From Solirubrobacter sp963798325 (GTDB taxonomy: Bacteria > Actinomycetota > Thermoleophilia > Solirubrobacterales > Solirubrobacteraceae), in NCBI GenBank assembly GCA_963798325.1, contig CAWCSS010000007.1, positions 15,646 to 79,645 on the forward strand: a stretch of DNA of 64,000 bases, read 5' to 3'. The notes under the pieces were generated by a model, which saw only the letters and a program-made list of their open reading frames with translations, was not told the DNA's origin and did no database searches. This document shows, in pieces, positions 8,547 through 16,972 of the stretch; the stretch's first letter is position 1, and each line of letters opens with the position of its first letter. The translations under genes and the position numbers were made by a program.

Positions 8547-9442
8547 GACTCCTTCTCCGCCCAGCCGCCGGGCGTGCGCGCGGTGACGCTGCACGCCCTG
8601 CGGCCGCCGCGCTTGAAGTAGTGGAGCTTGAACGTCGCGCCGCGCGGGAGCCAGGACCCGCGGTGGCACTTGCCCTGCCTGTCGATCCGCACCGCGCCGG
8701 TGCTGTAGGGCGCTGACGCCTTCGGGACCGGGCCGGTGACCAGCGCGGCGTGTGGGAGCACGCGCTCGGAGACGTCCGCCGGGCCTTCCCCGCACTCGCG
8801 CCCGAGCGTCTCGCCGCCCCACGTGACCACGGCCGCGACCTGCGGCACGCCGTCGCGGGCGACCATCACCGCGCCGCCGCTGTCGCCCGCGCAGGCCTGC
8901 GCCTTGGCCGGCGTCGGGTCCTGCGTGCAGAGGTGCAGCTTCGTATGCAGCAGCGACGGTGGGTAGAGGCCGCGGCAGTCGATCGAGCGCTGGATGGCCT
9001 GCAGCGGCTGCGCGGGGACCTCGCCGTCGGCGTTGATCGTGCCGCGCCCGACGGTCATCGTCGGCTCGCCGTCGGCGGCGGGTGTCGTCGCCACCGGCAG
9101 CGGCGCAACGCCGGTCACCGGCTGCTTGAGGATCACGATGGCGACGTCGTTGACCGAGCCTGACGCGCTGTAGACGTCCGGCTCCACCGGTGACGGGATG
9201 ATCCGGTAGTTGGCCGGGAAGTAGATCGCCTTGACCGCGCGGGCGCGGCCGCCGACGTGCGCGTCGAAGCTGCGCGGGCCGGCGCCCTGGACGCAGTGCG
9301 CGGCGGTGAGGACGCGGTCGGGCGCGATCAGCGAGCCGCTGCAGAACGCTCCACCCTGCTCGAGCGAGGCGAACCAGGGCGCGTTGGTGGCGGGGGCGCC
9401 GTGGAAGATCGCGGCGGAGGCGAGGACGGCGGCGGCGAGCAT
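8531..9442 (-). CDS. Secreted trypsin-like serine protease (S1)
   Basis: A 303-residue protein with a signal peptide (MLAAAVLASAAIFHGAPA) and a chymotrypsin fold: His in VLTAAHCVQG near 50, Asp in VNDVAIVIL near 100 and Ser in CAGDSGGAVMV near 190. Cysteines around the His and Ser sites suggest the usual disulfides. A basic C-terminal extension after about 245 contains a further Cys pair and may bind the cell surface. The ATG at 9442 was chosen because the signal peptide starts there and a TATCGT hexamer ends six bases upstream. It is divergent from the multicopper oxidase operon. Confidence 0.87.
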   Translation of the reverse strand: MLAAAVLASAAIFHGAPATNAPWFASLEQGGAFCSGSLIAPDRVLTAAHCVQGAGPRSFDAHVGGRARAVKAIYFPANYRIIPSPVEPDVYSASGSVNDVAIVILKQPVTGVAPLPVATTPAADGEPTMTVGRGTINADGEVPAQPLQAIQRSIDCRGLYPPSLLHTKLHLCTQDPTPAKAQACAGDSGGAVMVARDGVPQVAAVVTWGGETLGRECGEGPADVSERVLPHAALVTGPVPKASAPYSTGAVRIDRQGKCHRGSWLPRGATFKLHYFKRGGRRACSVTARTPGGWAEKESYNAV

Positions 9443-9458
9443 CGCGTGACGATACGAA

Positions 9459-9496
9459 GTTAGATATGCCACAATTGTTGCCGTGGCATCACTAAC
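9459..9496. promoter_or_regulatory. Long dyad operator over the start of the oxidase-ZIP-regulator operon
   Basis: Arms GTTAGATATGCCAC (9459-9472) and GTGGCATCACTAAC (9483-9496) are inverted repeats matching at 12 of 14 positions with a 10-base spacer. The right arm starts at the GTG start codon of the multicopper oxidase. Length and symmetry fit a dimeric regulator, most simply the DtxR-family protein encoded third in the operon. It also lies 17 bases upstream of the divergent protease start and could control both. Confidence 0.55.
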
Positions 9497-10481
9497 TCGT
9501 CGCGGGCTGATCGGTGCCGGGCTCGCCGGTGGCGCCTTGCTCCATGCCTCGCGGGCGGGCGGACACACGCAGATGCCAGGCCACGCCGGGCATGACAGCG
9601 GTCACGCGAACTTCCGCGGCGGCGTCGCCGTCGACCACGCGGCCAACGGGTTCGACCCGCACGAGATCGTGCGTGACTTCGACTGGGGTGTCACCACGCG
9701 CACGCCCGGCGGGCAGGTCATCCGCTCGTGGGAGCTGTCCGCGATCGACAAGGAGATCGAGCTCATGCCCGGCGTCTCCTTCGCCGCATGGACCTACAAC
9801 GGGCGCATCCCCGGGCCGACGTTGCGCTGCCGAGAGGGCGAGCGACTGCGGATCACGTTCGCCAACGGCTCCTCGCACCCGCACACGATCCACTTCCACG
9901 GCATCCATCCCGCGACGATGGACGGCGTGCCGGGGCTGGGCGCCGGGCAGATCGAGCCGGGCGGGTCGACCGTCTACGAGTTCGACGCGCTGCCCGCCGG
10001 GCTGCACCTCTACCACTGCCATGTCCGGCCCCTGGCCGAGCACATCGCCAAGGGCCTGTACGGCGCGTTCATCGTCGATCCGGCGGAGCCGCGCGAAGCG
10101 GCGGACGAGCTCGTGATGGTGATGAACGGGTTCGACACCAACTTCGATCGCGCGAACGAGGTCTACGCGGCCAACACGATCGGGTTCGCGTACATGGACC
10201 GGCCGATCGCGGTCTCGCTCGGGGATCTGGTCCGGGTGTATCTCGTGAACATCCTCGAATACGACCTGATCAACTCGTTCCACCTGCACGGGAACCTGTT
10301 CGACTGGTATCCGACGGGGACGAGCCGGGTTCCGTCCGAGCTGACCGACACGGTGATGCTCTGCCAGGGCCAGCGCGGCATCCTGGAGTGGCGGTTCAAG
10401 TACCCGGGTCGGTACATGTTCCACGCGCATCAGAGCGAGTTCACGGAGCTCGGGTGGCAGGGGTTCTTCGAGGTCACGTGA
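9483..10481 (+). CDS. Exported multicopper oxidase, two visible cupredoxin domains
   Basis: A 332-residue protein starting at GTG 9483. The N-terminus SLTRRGLIGAGLAGGALL has a twin-arginine signal; a His-rich stretch (HTQMPGHAGHDSGHANF) follows. Copper-binding motifs are HPHTIHFHGIHP near 140 and LYHCHVRPLAEHI near 180 in domain 1, and NSFHLHGNLFDW near 265 and RYMFHAHQSEF near 310 in domain 2. The last motif reads HAH rather than HCH, so a type 1 copper Cys is present in domain 1 but not domain 2, as in some two-domain oxidases. Substrate is unknown; coupling to a ZIP transporter and a DtxR-like regulator suggests Mn or Fe oxidation (inference). Confidence 0.85.
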   Translation: MASLTRRGLIGAGLAGGALLHASRAGGHTQMPGHAGHDSGHANFRGGVAVDHAANGFDPHEIVRDFDWGVTTRTPGGQVIRSWELSAIDKEIELMPGVSFAAWTYNGRIPGPTLRCREGERLRITFANGSSHPHTIHFHGIHPATMDGVPGLGAGQIEPGGSTVYEFDALPAGLHLYHCHVRPLAEHIAKGLYGAFIVDPAEPREAADELVMVMNGFDTNFDRANEVYAANTIGFAYMDRPIAVSLGDLVRVYLVNILEYDLINSFHLHGNLFDWYPTGTSRVPSELTDTVMLCQGQRGILEWRFKYPGRYMFHAHQSEFTELGWQGFFEVT

Positions 10482-11605
10482 AGGTCCCCGCGTGGGTCCT
10501 GGGGCTCGTGCCGCTGTTGCTCGTCGTGGGCGGCCTGGCGCTGTTCATGGTGCTCGACGCGCCGGGCCTGGGCGAGCGCCGCGGGCCGCCGGCCGAGGAG
10601 CTCGCGGTCGAGCGCACGGTGCTGACGCCGGGCGAGATCGCCGTGACCGTCCGCAACGACGGCGCGGACGCCGTGCGCGTGGCGCAGGTCCAGGTCAACG
10701 ACGCGTTCGTGCAGTTCAGCGGCGGCGAGTCGCCGATCGGGCGGCTCGAGACGGCGACGCTGCGCGTGATGCAACCGTGGGTGGAGGGCGAGGCCTACGA
10801 GGTCGCGCTGGTCACCTCGACCGGTGGGACGATCGCGCACGAGATCGCGGTCGCGGTCGAGACGCCCTCGGCCGATCTCGGGTTCTTCGGGCTGATGGCG
10901 CTTCTGGGGATCTACGTCGGCGTGATCCCGGTGGCGCTCGGCATGCTGTGGCTGCCGTGGATCCGGCGCGTCCCGCCGTCGTGGCTGCGCGGGCTCATGG
11001 CGTTGACGGTCGGGTTGCTGGCGTTCCTGGTCGTCGACGCGACGCTGGAAGGACTGGCGTTGGCGGGCGAGGGCTCGCAGGCGTTCGGCGGGACGGCGCT
11101 GGTGTTCGTGGGCGCGATCGTGGCGTTCTTGCTGCTGACCGGCGTGTCGGCGTGGCTCGGGCGCGGGTCCGCGCTGCTGGTCGCGGTGGGGATCGGGCTG
11201 CACAATCTCGGCGAGGGCGTGGCCATCGGCGCCGCGTACTCGGCGGGGGCGCTCGCCCTGGGTGCGTTCCTGGTCGTCGGCTTCGCGCTGCACAACACGA
11301 CCGAAGGGCTGGCGATCGTGGCGCCGCTGGCCCGCGAGCGGGTGTCTTTGGCCCGGTTGGCGCTCCTGGGCCTGCTGGCCGGCGGCCCGGCGGTGCTCGG
11401 CGCCTGGATCGGCGCCGCCGCCTACAACCCCTCCGCGGCCGCGTTCCTGTTCGGCTTCGGGGCGGGCGCGATCGTGCAGGTGATCGCCACCTTGGCCCCG
11501 ACCTTGCGCGATCAATCCGGCCGGCTGCTGCATCCGGCGGCCGTGACGGGCATCCTTTCAGGCATGGGTTTGATGTTCGCGACCGGCCTCCTCGTCTCGG
11601 CGTGA
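10478..11605 (+). CDS. ZIP-family metal transporter with N-terminal extracytoplasmic domain
   Basis: A 375-residue membrane protein. The GTG at 10478 overlaps the oxidase stop (GTGA). One N-terminal membrane segment is followed by about 110 residues of predicted beta structure outside the membrane, then about eight membrane helices. The ZIP signatures GIGLHNLGEGVAIG and GFALHNTTEGLAI carry the paired His-Asn/Glu-Gly metal ligands of helices IV and V. The extra N-terminal domain is unusual for ZIP/ZupT proteins. Likely cargo is Mn, Fe or Zn. Its place between an exported copper oxidase and a metal regulator suggests oxidation and transport act together. Confidence 0.83.
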   Translation: MKVPAWVLGLVPLLLVVGGLALFMVLDAPGLGERRGPPAEELAVERTVLTPGEIAVTVRNDGADAVRVAQVQVNDAFVQFSGGESPIGRLETATLRVMQPWVEGEAYEVALVTSTGGTIAHEIAVAVETPSADLGFFGLMALLGIYVGVIPVALGMLWLPWIRRVPPSWLRGLMALTVGLLAFLVVDATLEGLALAGEGSQAFGGTALVFVGAIVAFLLLTGVSAWLGRGSALLVAVGIGLHNLGEGVAIGAAYSAGALALGAFLVVGFALHNTTEGLAIVAPLARERVSLARLALLGLLAGGPAVLGAWIGAAAYNPSAAAFLFGFGAGAIVQVIATLAPTLRDQSGRLLHPAAVTGILSGMGLMFATGLLVSA

Positions 11606-12270
11606 TGGGCACCCGCCCGTCCGAAGCCATCGAGGACTACGCCAAGGCCATCTACTCCCTCTGCCGCCAGGGGGACGGAACCGCGGGCACCAACGCCCTG
11701 GCCGAGCGCCTCGGCGTGACACCCGCCTCGGTCTCCGCGATGGTCAAGAAGCTCGACGAGCGCGGGCTCGTGCGCCACGTCCGGTACAAGGGTGTCGCGC
11801 TCACCCCGGCGGGCGAGCGCGTGGCGCTGGAGGTCATGCGCCACCACCGCCTGCTCGAGACCTACCTGGTCGAGCACCTCGGCGTGCCGTGGGACCGCGT
11901 CCACGAGGAGGCCGAGGCGTTGGAGCACGTGCTGTCCGAGTACCTGGAAGCGCGGATCGCGGCCAAGCTCGGCCACCCGACCCACGACCCGCACGGCGAC
12001 CCGATCCCGTCCGAGACCCTGGAGATCGACGAGTCCGAGACCGTCTGCCTCTCCGACCTCGAAACGGGCGACCGAGGCGTATTCGTGCGCGTGTCCGATT
12101 CCGACCCGGCGATGCTGCGGTATCTGGACGAGCGGGGCGTGACATTGGGCGATGCCCTGGAGGTGCTGGAGCGCCAGCCGTTCGACGGGCCGTTGACGGT
12201 GCGCTTCGGCGACGAGTTGCACGTGCTGGGCGGGACGTTGGCTCGCGCGATGCGGGTCGAAGTTCAGTAA
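11605..12270 (+). CDS. DtxR/MntR-family metal-dependent regulator
   Basis: A 221-residue protein. A winged helix (EAIEDYAKAIYSL, then LAERLGVTPASVSAMVKKL) is followed by the metal-binding dimerisation domain (HHRLLETYLVEHLGVPW, then EAEALEHVLSEYLEARI) and a C-terminal SH3-like FeoA domain. That is the IdeR/DtxR long form. The ATG at 11605 shares its A with the stop of the ZIP gene (TGATG); GTG at 11602 is an alternative. It should repress metal uptake when loaded with Fe or Mn. The dyad at 9459-9496 is the obvious candidate for autogenous control. Confidence 0.86.
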   Translation: MGTRPSEAIEDYAKAIYSLCRQGDGTAGTNALAERLGVTPASVSAMVKKLDERGLVRHVRYKGVALTPAGERVALEVMRHHRLLETYLVEHLGVPWDRVHEEAEALEHVLSEYLEARIAAKLGHPTHDPHGDPIPSETLEIDESETVCLSDLETGDRGVFVRVSDSDPAMLRYLDERGVTLGDALEVLERQPFDGPLTVRFGDELHVLGGTLARAMRVEVQ

Positions 12271-12372
12271 CCGCGGGCAGGCCGCGGCGGTCGCGCCAAG
12301 CGCGCGTGAGCCGCGCTTGCTCTCCGCGCTGGATCCGCCTGGCCAACTCTGTGAACGAAGCGGTCTCGAGCC

Positions 12373-12457
12373 GGGGGGTCCCGTCAGAAACTCGGCGGAT
12401 AACGAGAGTTTCTGACGGCACCCCCACAAACGTGCCAGCTCGAACGTGATCAAAGCG
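12373..12457 (+). repeat. Dispersed intergenic hairpin element, copy 1
   Basis: Left arm GGGGGTCCCGTCAGAAACTC and a right arm ending ACCCCC pair over 20 bases with one mismatch around a loop of about 12 bases. The tail CGTGCCAGCTCG then AACGTGATCAAAGCG closely matches the tail of a second element at 38278. The two stems differ in sequence but both pair: GTCAGAAA with TTTCTGAC here, GCCGGAAA with TTTCCGGC there. There is no open reading frame and no U-tract, so it is not an ordinary terminator. Confidence 0.65.
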
Positions 12458-12575
12458 GAAGATCCCGTGGTGCTTATGTCCTCGGGGGCCTCCCGCGAAG
12501 CGGTGCCCTTGACGCCGGCGCGGCGATCCGCTCGCCATTGAACCCAAGACTCGTGCCACCCGCACCGTCTACATA

Positions 12576-12632
12576 TACCCCCAGGGGGTACTATCGACCG
12601 CACCGCGGCCGATACCCCCGGTCGGTATACTT
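12576..12632 (+). promoter_or_regulatory. CsoR-like operators and promoter of the copper operon
   Basis: A perfect 15-base palindrome TACCCCCAGGGGGTA at 12576-12590 and a related half-symmetric ATACCCCCGGTCGGTAT at 12612 match the G/C-tract dyads bound by CsoR-type copper repressors (family knowledge). TATACT at 12626-12631 is a good -10. A purine-rich ribosome binding site (GAAGGAAGGG, 12637-12646) precedes the ATG at 12654. No csoR gene is in the window. Confidence 0.65.
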
Positions 12633-12653
12633 GGACGAAGGAAGGGCGAACTG

Positions 12654-12866
12654 ATGACTCTGGACGAACTCACCTATCGCGTTGACGGCATGAGCTGCGA
12701 CCACTGCCGAGTGGCGGTGACCGGCGAAGTGAGCCAGGTCGCGGGTGTGCGGTCGGTTGACGTCGACCTCGATTCCAAGCTCGTGCGCGTCGAGGGCGCG
12801 GGCGTGGACGATGCCGCGGTGGTGGCCGCGATCGACGAGGCCGGCTACGACGCGGTCCGGGCATGA
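12654..12866 (+). CDS. copZ: Copper chaperone (heavy-metal-associated domain), CopZ type
   Basis: A 70-residue single HMA domain with the copper-binding motif GMSCDHC at residues 13-19 and the usual ferredoxin-like pattern ending DEAGYDAVRA. It should carry Cu(I) to the P-type ATPase two genes downstream. It is the first gene of the operon, has a strong ribosome binding site eight bases upstream and sits behind two CsoR-like operators. The stop overlaps the start of the next gene (ATGA). Confidence 0.9.
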   Translation: MTLDELTYRVDGMSCDHCRVAVTGEVSQVAGVRSVDVDLDSKLVRVEGAGVDDAAVVAAIDEAGYDAVRA

Positions 12867-13640
12867 GCGTGCTCGCCAGGCTGGCCGGGTTCGCTGCTGT
12901 GCTGGTGGCGGTCTTCGGTGTGGCGGTGGCCGCTGGGGACGCGATCGGGCCGGACCGTGAGGAGGACGCGATGTCCGACCATGGCGCCGATCCGATCCGC
13001 GGGCTCGCCGCGAGCGAGGAAGGGCTGACGCTCAAGCTCGCGAGCAGCTCGGTCGAACGAAGCCGCCCCGCGGAGCTCGCATTCACGATCGAAGGCCAGC
13101 AACGGCCCGGTCAAGGACTTCGAGGTCACGCACGAGAAGCGGATGCACCTGATCGTCGTGCGCCGCGACGGCACGGGCTTCCAGCACCTGCATCCGAGGC
13201 TCGAAGCGGACGGCACGTGGCGGACGCCGATCGCGCTGCCGGACGCCGGCGCCTACCGCGTGTACGCCGACTTCGCCCGCGGCGGCGAAGCACACACGCT
13301 GGCGGCTGACCTGACCGTCGACGGCGAGGCCGAGTACGCCCCGTTCCCGCGGCCCAGCACCATCGACACGACCGACGGCTACAAGGTCGAGCTCACGCCC
13401 AACGGGCATGCGCTGGACTTCACCATCTCCAAGGAGGGCGAGCCGGTCACGACCGAGCCCTACCTTGGCGCCGGCGGGCACCTGGTCGCGCTGCGCGAGG
13501 GCGATCTCGCCTTCCTGCACGTGCACCCCGACGGCGACGGCCCGAGCTTCGAGGCCGACCTCGACCCCGACTCCCGCTACCACCTGTACCTGCAGTTCAA
13601 GCACGGCGGCGAGGTCCACACCGCGGAGTTCACGCGATGA
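12863..13640 (+). CDS. Exported copper-operon protein, interrupted by one frameshift
   Basis: A hydrophobic N-terminal segment (LARLAGFAAVLVAVFGVAVA) is a signal or anchor. The mature part has two beta-rich halves with His motifs: KRMHLIVVRRDGTGFQHLHP, HTLAADLTVDGE, FLHVHPDGDGP and YLQFKHGGEVHTAEF. Related proteins accompany copper ATPases in actinobacteria; no catalytic function is known. The frame shifts near 13098: reading EGQ then NGPVKDFEVTHEKR requires dropping one base. Both halves are well preserved, so a sequence error is likely. It overlaps copZ and copA by ATGA on each side. Confidence 0.7.
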
Positions 13641-15796
13641 GCCAGACGATCGAGCTGCCGATCACGGGCATGACGTGCGCGTCGTGCGCGAGCCGGATCG
13701 AGCGCAAGCTCAACAAGCTCGACGGCGTGAGCGCGTCCGTGAACTACGCGACCGAGAAGGCGACGGTCGACTACGACCCGCACAACGTCGAGCCGGAGCA
13801 GCTGATCGGCGCGGTCGAGGCCGCGGGCTACCACGCGCAGTTGCCGGCGGCCGCCGCGGAGCCGCCCGCCGACCCGCTCACCCAGCGCCTCGTGATCTCG
13901 GCGGCGCTGTCGCTGCCCGTCCTGCTGATGTCGATGATCGGGGCGCTGCAGTTCGACAACTGGCAGTGGATCGCGCTGACGCTGGCCTCACCGGTGGTCG
14001 TGTGGGGCGCGTGGCCGTTCCATACCGCGGCGTGGGCCAACCTGCGCCACGGGGCGGCGACGATGGACACGCTGATCAGCCTCGGCGTCCTCGCCGCGTA
14101 CGGCTGGTCGCTCTACGCGCTGCTGTTCGGCGACGCCGGCGTGACCGGCATGAAGATGGGCGCCGGCGGCGACGAGATCTACCTGGAGACGGCCTCGGTG
14201 GTGACCACGTTCATCCTCGCCGGCCGCTACTTCGAGGCGCGCGCCAAGCGCCGCGCCGGCGCCGCGCTGACGGCGCTGCTCGAGCTCGGGGCCAAGGAGG
14301 TCTCACTGACGGACGGCCGCACGATCGGGATCGAGCAGCTCGAGGTCGGCGACGACTTCGTGGTCCGCCCGGGCGAGAAGGTGGCCACCGACGGGGTCGT
14401 GGTCGAGGGCAACTCGGCCATCGACATGAGCATGCTGACCGGCGAGTCGATCCCCGTGGAGGTCGGCCCGGGCGATGACGTCGCGGGCGCCACGGTCAAC
14501 GCCGGCGGCCGCCTGGTCGTCCGCGCCGCGAAGGTCGGCAAGGACACCGCGCTCGCGCAGATCGCCAAGCTCGTCACCGACGCGCAATCCGGCAAGGCCG
14601 ACGTGCAGCGGCTCGCCGATCGGGTCGCCGCCGTGTTCGTGCCGGTCGTGATCGTCCTTGCCGTGGCCACGCTCGGCTTCTGGCTCGGCACGGGCGAGAC
14701 CGCGACCTTCGCGTTCACCGCCGCGGTCGCCGTGCTGATCATCGCGTGCCCCTGCGCGCTCGGGCTCGCCACGCCGGTCGCGCTGCTGGTCGGCACGGGC
14801 CGCGGCGCCCAGCTGGGGCTGCTGATCAAGGGCCCGGAGGTACTGGAGTCCACCCGCAGGGTCGACACGATCGTGCTCGACAAGACGGGCACGGTGACGA
14901 CCGGCCGGATGACGCTGACCGGCGTGCACACCAACGGGATCGAGCGCGCGGAGGCGCTCAGGCTCGTCGGCGCGCTGGAGGACGCCTCCGAGCATCCGAT
15001 CGCCCGCGCGATCGCCGCCGCCGCGAAGGCTGAGGGCCCGCTCCCGGGCCTCGCCGGCTTCCGCAACCACGAAGGCCTGGGCGTCCGCGGCGTGGTCGAG
15101 GGCCGTGCGGTCCTCGCCGGCCGCCCGGCGTTCGTCGCCGAGCACACCGACCCGGCGCCCGCCTCGTCCTGGCCGGAGCTCGCGGACCTGCTCAGCGACG
15201 GCGCGGTCGTCGGCGCCGTTGACGGGCGCGTCGTCGCGGTCTTCACCGTCGCCGACACGATCAAGCCGACGTCGCGCCAGGCGGTCGACGAGCTCAAGGC
15301 GCTCGGCCTGCGCCCTGTGCTCCTGACCGGCGATGCCCGCAAGACCGCCGAGGCCGTGGCCGAGGAGGTCGGCATCGACGAGGTGATCGCCGAGGTCCTG
15401 CCGTCGGAGAAGGCCGACGTGATCAAGCGACTCCAGCGGGAAGGCCGCACGGTGGCGATGGTCGGCGACGGCGTCAACGACGCCCCGGCACTCGCGCAGG
15501 CCGACCTCGGCCTGGCGATCGGCACCGGCACCGACGTGGCCATCGAGGCGTCGGACCTGACGCTCGTCTCCGGCGACCTGCGCGCCGCCGCCGACGCGAT
15601 CCGCCTCTCGCGCGCGACCCTGCGGACGATCAAGCAGAACCTCGGCTGGGCGTTCGGGTACAACGTCGCCGCGATCCCGCTGGCCGCGGTCGGCCTGCTG
15701 AACCCGGTGATCGCCGGCGCCGCGATGGCCTTCTCGAGCGTGAGCGTCGTGGCCAACGCGCTGCGTCTCCGGAGATTCCGCTCAAGCTACCGATGA
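13637..15796 (+). CDS. copA: Copper-exporting P1B-type ATPase
   Basis: A 719-residue P-type ATPase. One N-terminal HMA domain (GMTCASC, residues 11-17) is followed by eight predicted membrane helices with the ion-binding CPC at 371-373. TGES in the actuator domain, the phosphorylated Asp415 in DKTGT, SEHPIA in the nucleotide-binding domain and GDGVND in the hinge are all present. It pumps Cu(I) out of the cytoplasm using ATP. The ATG at 13637 overlaps the preceding gene. Together with CopZ and the CsoR-like operators it forms a complete copper-export operon. Confidence 0.95.
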   Translation: MSQTIELPITGMTCASCASRIERKLNKLDGVSASVNYATEKATVDYDPHNVEPEQLIGAVEAAGYHAQLPAAAAEPPADPLTQRLVISAALSLPVLLMSMIGALQFDNWQWIALTLASPVVVWGAWPFHTAAWANLRHGAATMDTLISLGVLAAYGWSLYALLFGDAGVTGMKMGAGGDEIYLETASVVTTFILAGRYFEARAKRRAGAALTALLELGAKEVSLTDGRTIGIEQLEVGDDFVVRPGEKVATDGVVVEGNSAIDMSMLTGESIPVEVGPGDDVAGATVNAGGRLVVRAAKVGKDTALAQIAKLVTDAQSGKADVQRLADRVAAVFVPVVIVLAVATLGFWLGTGETATFAFTAAVAVLIIACPCALGLATPVALLVGTGRGAQLGLLIKGPEVLESTRRVDTIVLDKTGTVTTGRMTLTGVHTNGIERAEALRLVGALEDASEHPIARAIAAAAKAEGPLPGLAGFRNHEGLGVRGVVEGRAVLAGRPAFVAEHTDPAPASSWPELADLLSDGAVVGAVDGRVVAVFTVADTIKPTSRQAVDELKALGLRPVLLTGDARKTAEAVAEEVGIDEVIAEVLPSEKADVIKRLQREGRTVAMVGDGVNDAPALAQADLGLAIGTGTDVAIEASDLTLVSGDLRAAADAIRLSRATLRTIKQNLGWAFGYNVAAIPLAAVGLLNPVIAGAAMAFSSVSVVANALRLRRFRSSYR

Positions 15797-15829
15797 GTTT
15801 GTGGCCATGGCGGCGTCTAAGCGTTCGCC

Positions 15830-16972
15830 ATGACCGCTCTCTTCGGACTCTCCATCCTCGCGCGCCTGCCCGTGGCCATGCTGAGCATCGGCCTGCTGGT
15901 CCACACCCAGGCCGAGACCGGGGAGTACGCCGCGGCCGGCCTGGTGGCCGGCGCCTTCGCGCTCGCGCAGGGCGTGGGCGGTCCCGCCCTTGGCCGCGCC
16001 GCTGACCGGCGCGGTCAGTTCGCCGTGCTGGCCGCGGCGGCCGTAATCAGTGCGACCGCGCTGATCGTGACGAGCGTGCTCCCCCACGATGTCCCGATCG
16101 TCCTGCGCGTCGCGCTCGCCGCCGCGGCCGGTGCGGCCATGCCGCCCGTCGGCGCCTGCTTCCGGGCGCTGCTGCCGTCGCTGACCACCGATCTGCGGAC
16201 CGTCTACGCCAAGGACACGGCCGCGGTCGAGGTCACCTGGGTCGCCGGGCCGCCCGTCGTGCTCGCACTCGGCGCCGCCGTCTCCACCGGCGCCGCGCTG
16301 GCCGCCACCGGCGTCCTGCTCGCGGCCTCCACGCTCGCCTTCGCCGCCTCCAGGCCGTCGCGCTCCTGGCGCCCCGTGCCGCGCGAGGACGGACGCGGCG
16401 CCCTGCGCTCCCCCGGGCTGCGCACGCTGGTCGCGGTCCTGCTCGGCGTGGGCTGCGTCTTCGGCGCCACCGAGGTCGCCGTGACCGCCGCCGGCGGCCA
16501 CGCGGCCGGCCCGCTGCTCGGCCTCTGGGGTCTCGGCTCGCTGATCGCCGGACTGGCCGCCTCCAGGCTCGGCGGCGGCGCCCGCACCGCCGGCGGCCTC
16601 GTGCTGCTGCTCGGCGCGCTCGGCGCCGCGCACGCCGCGCTCGCGCTGGCCGGCCGCCCGATCGCCCTCGGCATCGTGCTGCTGATCGCCGGCGGGACGA
16701 TCGCACCCACCTTCGCCACGATCTACGCGATGGTCGACACCGTCGCCCCGAAGGGCACCGCGACCGAGGCGTTCGCCTGGCTGGCCACCGCCAGCGCGGT
16801 CGGCGCCTCCGTCGGCGCCGCGGGTGCCGGGGCGGTCGTCGACCTCGCCGGGCCGGCCGCCGCGTTCGCCGTCGCCGGGTTCGCCGCTGCCCTGGCGGCG
16901 GGCATCGCCATCCTCCGCGCCCGTACGCTGCCCGGCGCAGCCGTCCCCACCCCACAAGGAGCCACGACATGA
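15830..16972 (+). CDS. MFS transporter
   Basis: A 380-residue protein with about 12 hydrophobic helices and an alanine- and glycine-rich sequence typical of MFS permeases (AALFGLS-type N-terminus, GRAADRRG loop between helices 2 and 3). No cargo-defining motif is visible. It starts 33 bases after copA and may belong to the same transcription unit, but its function need not concern copper. The stop overlaps the VOC-family gene (ATGA at 16969), so those two are translationally coupled. Confidence 0.78.
   Translation: MTALFGLSILARLPVAMLSIGLLVHTQAETGEYAAAGLVAGAFALAQGVGGPALGRAADRRGQFAVLAAAAVISATALIVTSVLPHDVPIVLRVALAAAAGAAMPPVGACFRALLPSLTTDLRTVYAKDTAAVEVTWVAGPPVVLALGAAVSTGAALAATGVLLAASTLAFAASRPSRSWRPVPREDGRGALRSPGLRTLVAVLLGVGCVFGATEVAVTAAGGHAAGPLLGLWGLGSLIAGLAASRLGGGARTAGGLVLLLGALGAAHAALALAGRPIALGIVLLIAGGTIAPTFATIYAMVDTVAPKGTATEAFAWLATASAVGASVGAAGAGAVVDLAGPAAAFAVAGFAAALAAGIAILRARTLPGAAVPTPQGATT

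Larger units (their letters stand above)
12271..12653. other. Gene-free stretch with hairpin repeat and copper-responsive promoter
   Basis: No coding sequence is apparent. The first 100 bases hold nothing recognisable. A hairpin element occupies 12373-12457, and two CsoR-like operators with a promoter for the copper operon occupy 12576-12632. Confidence 0.7.
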
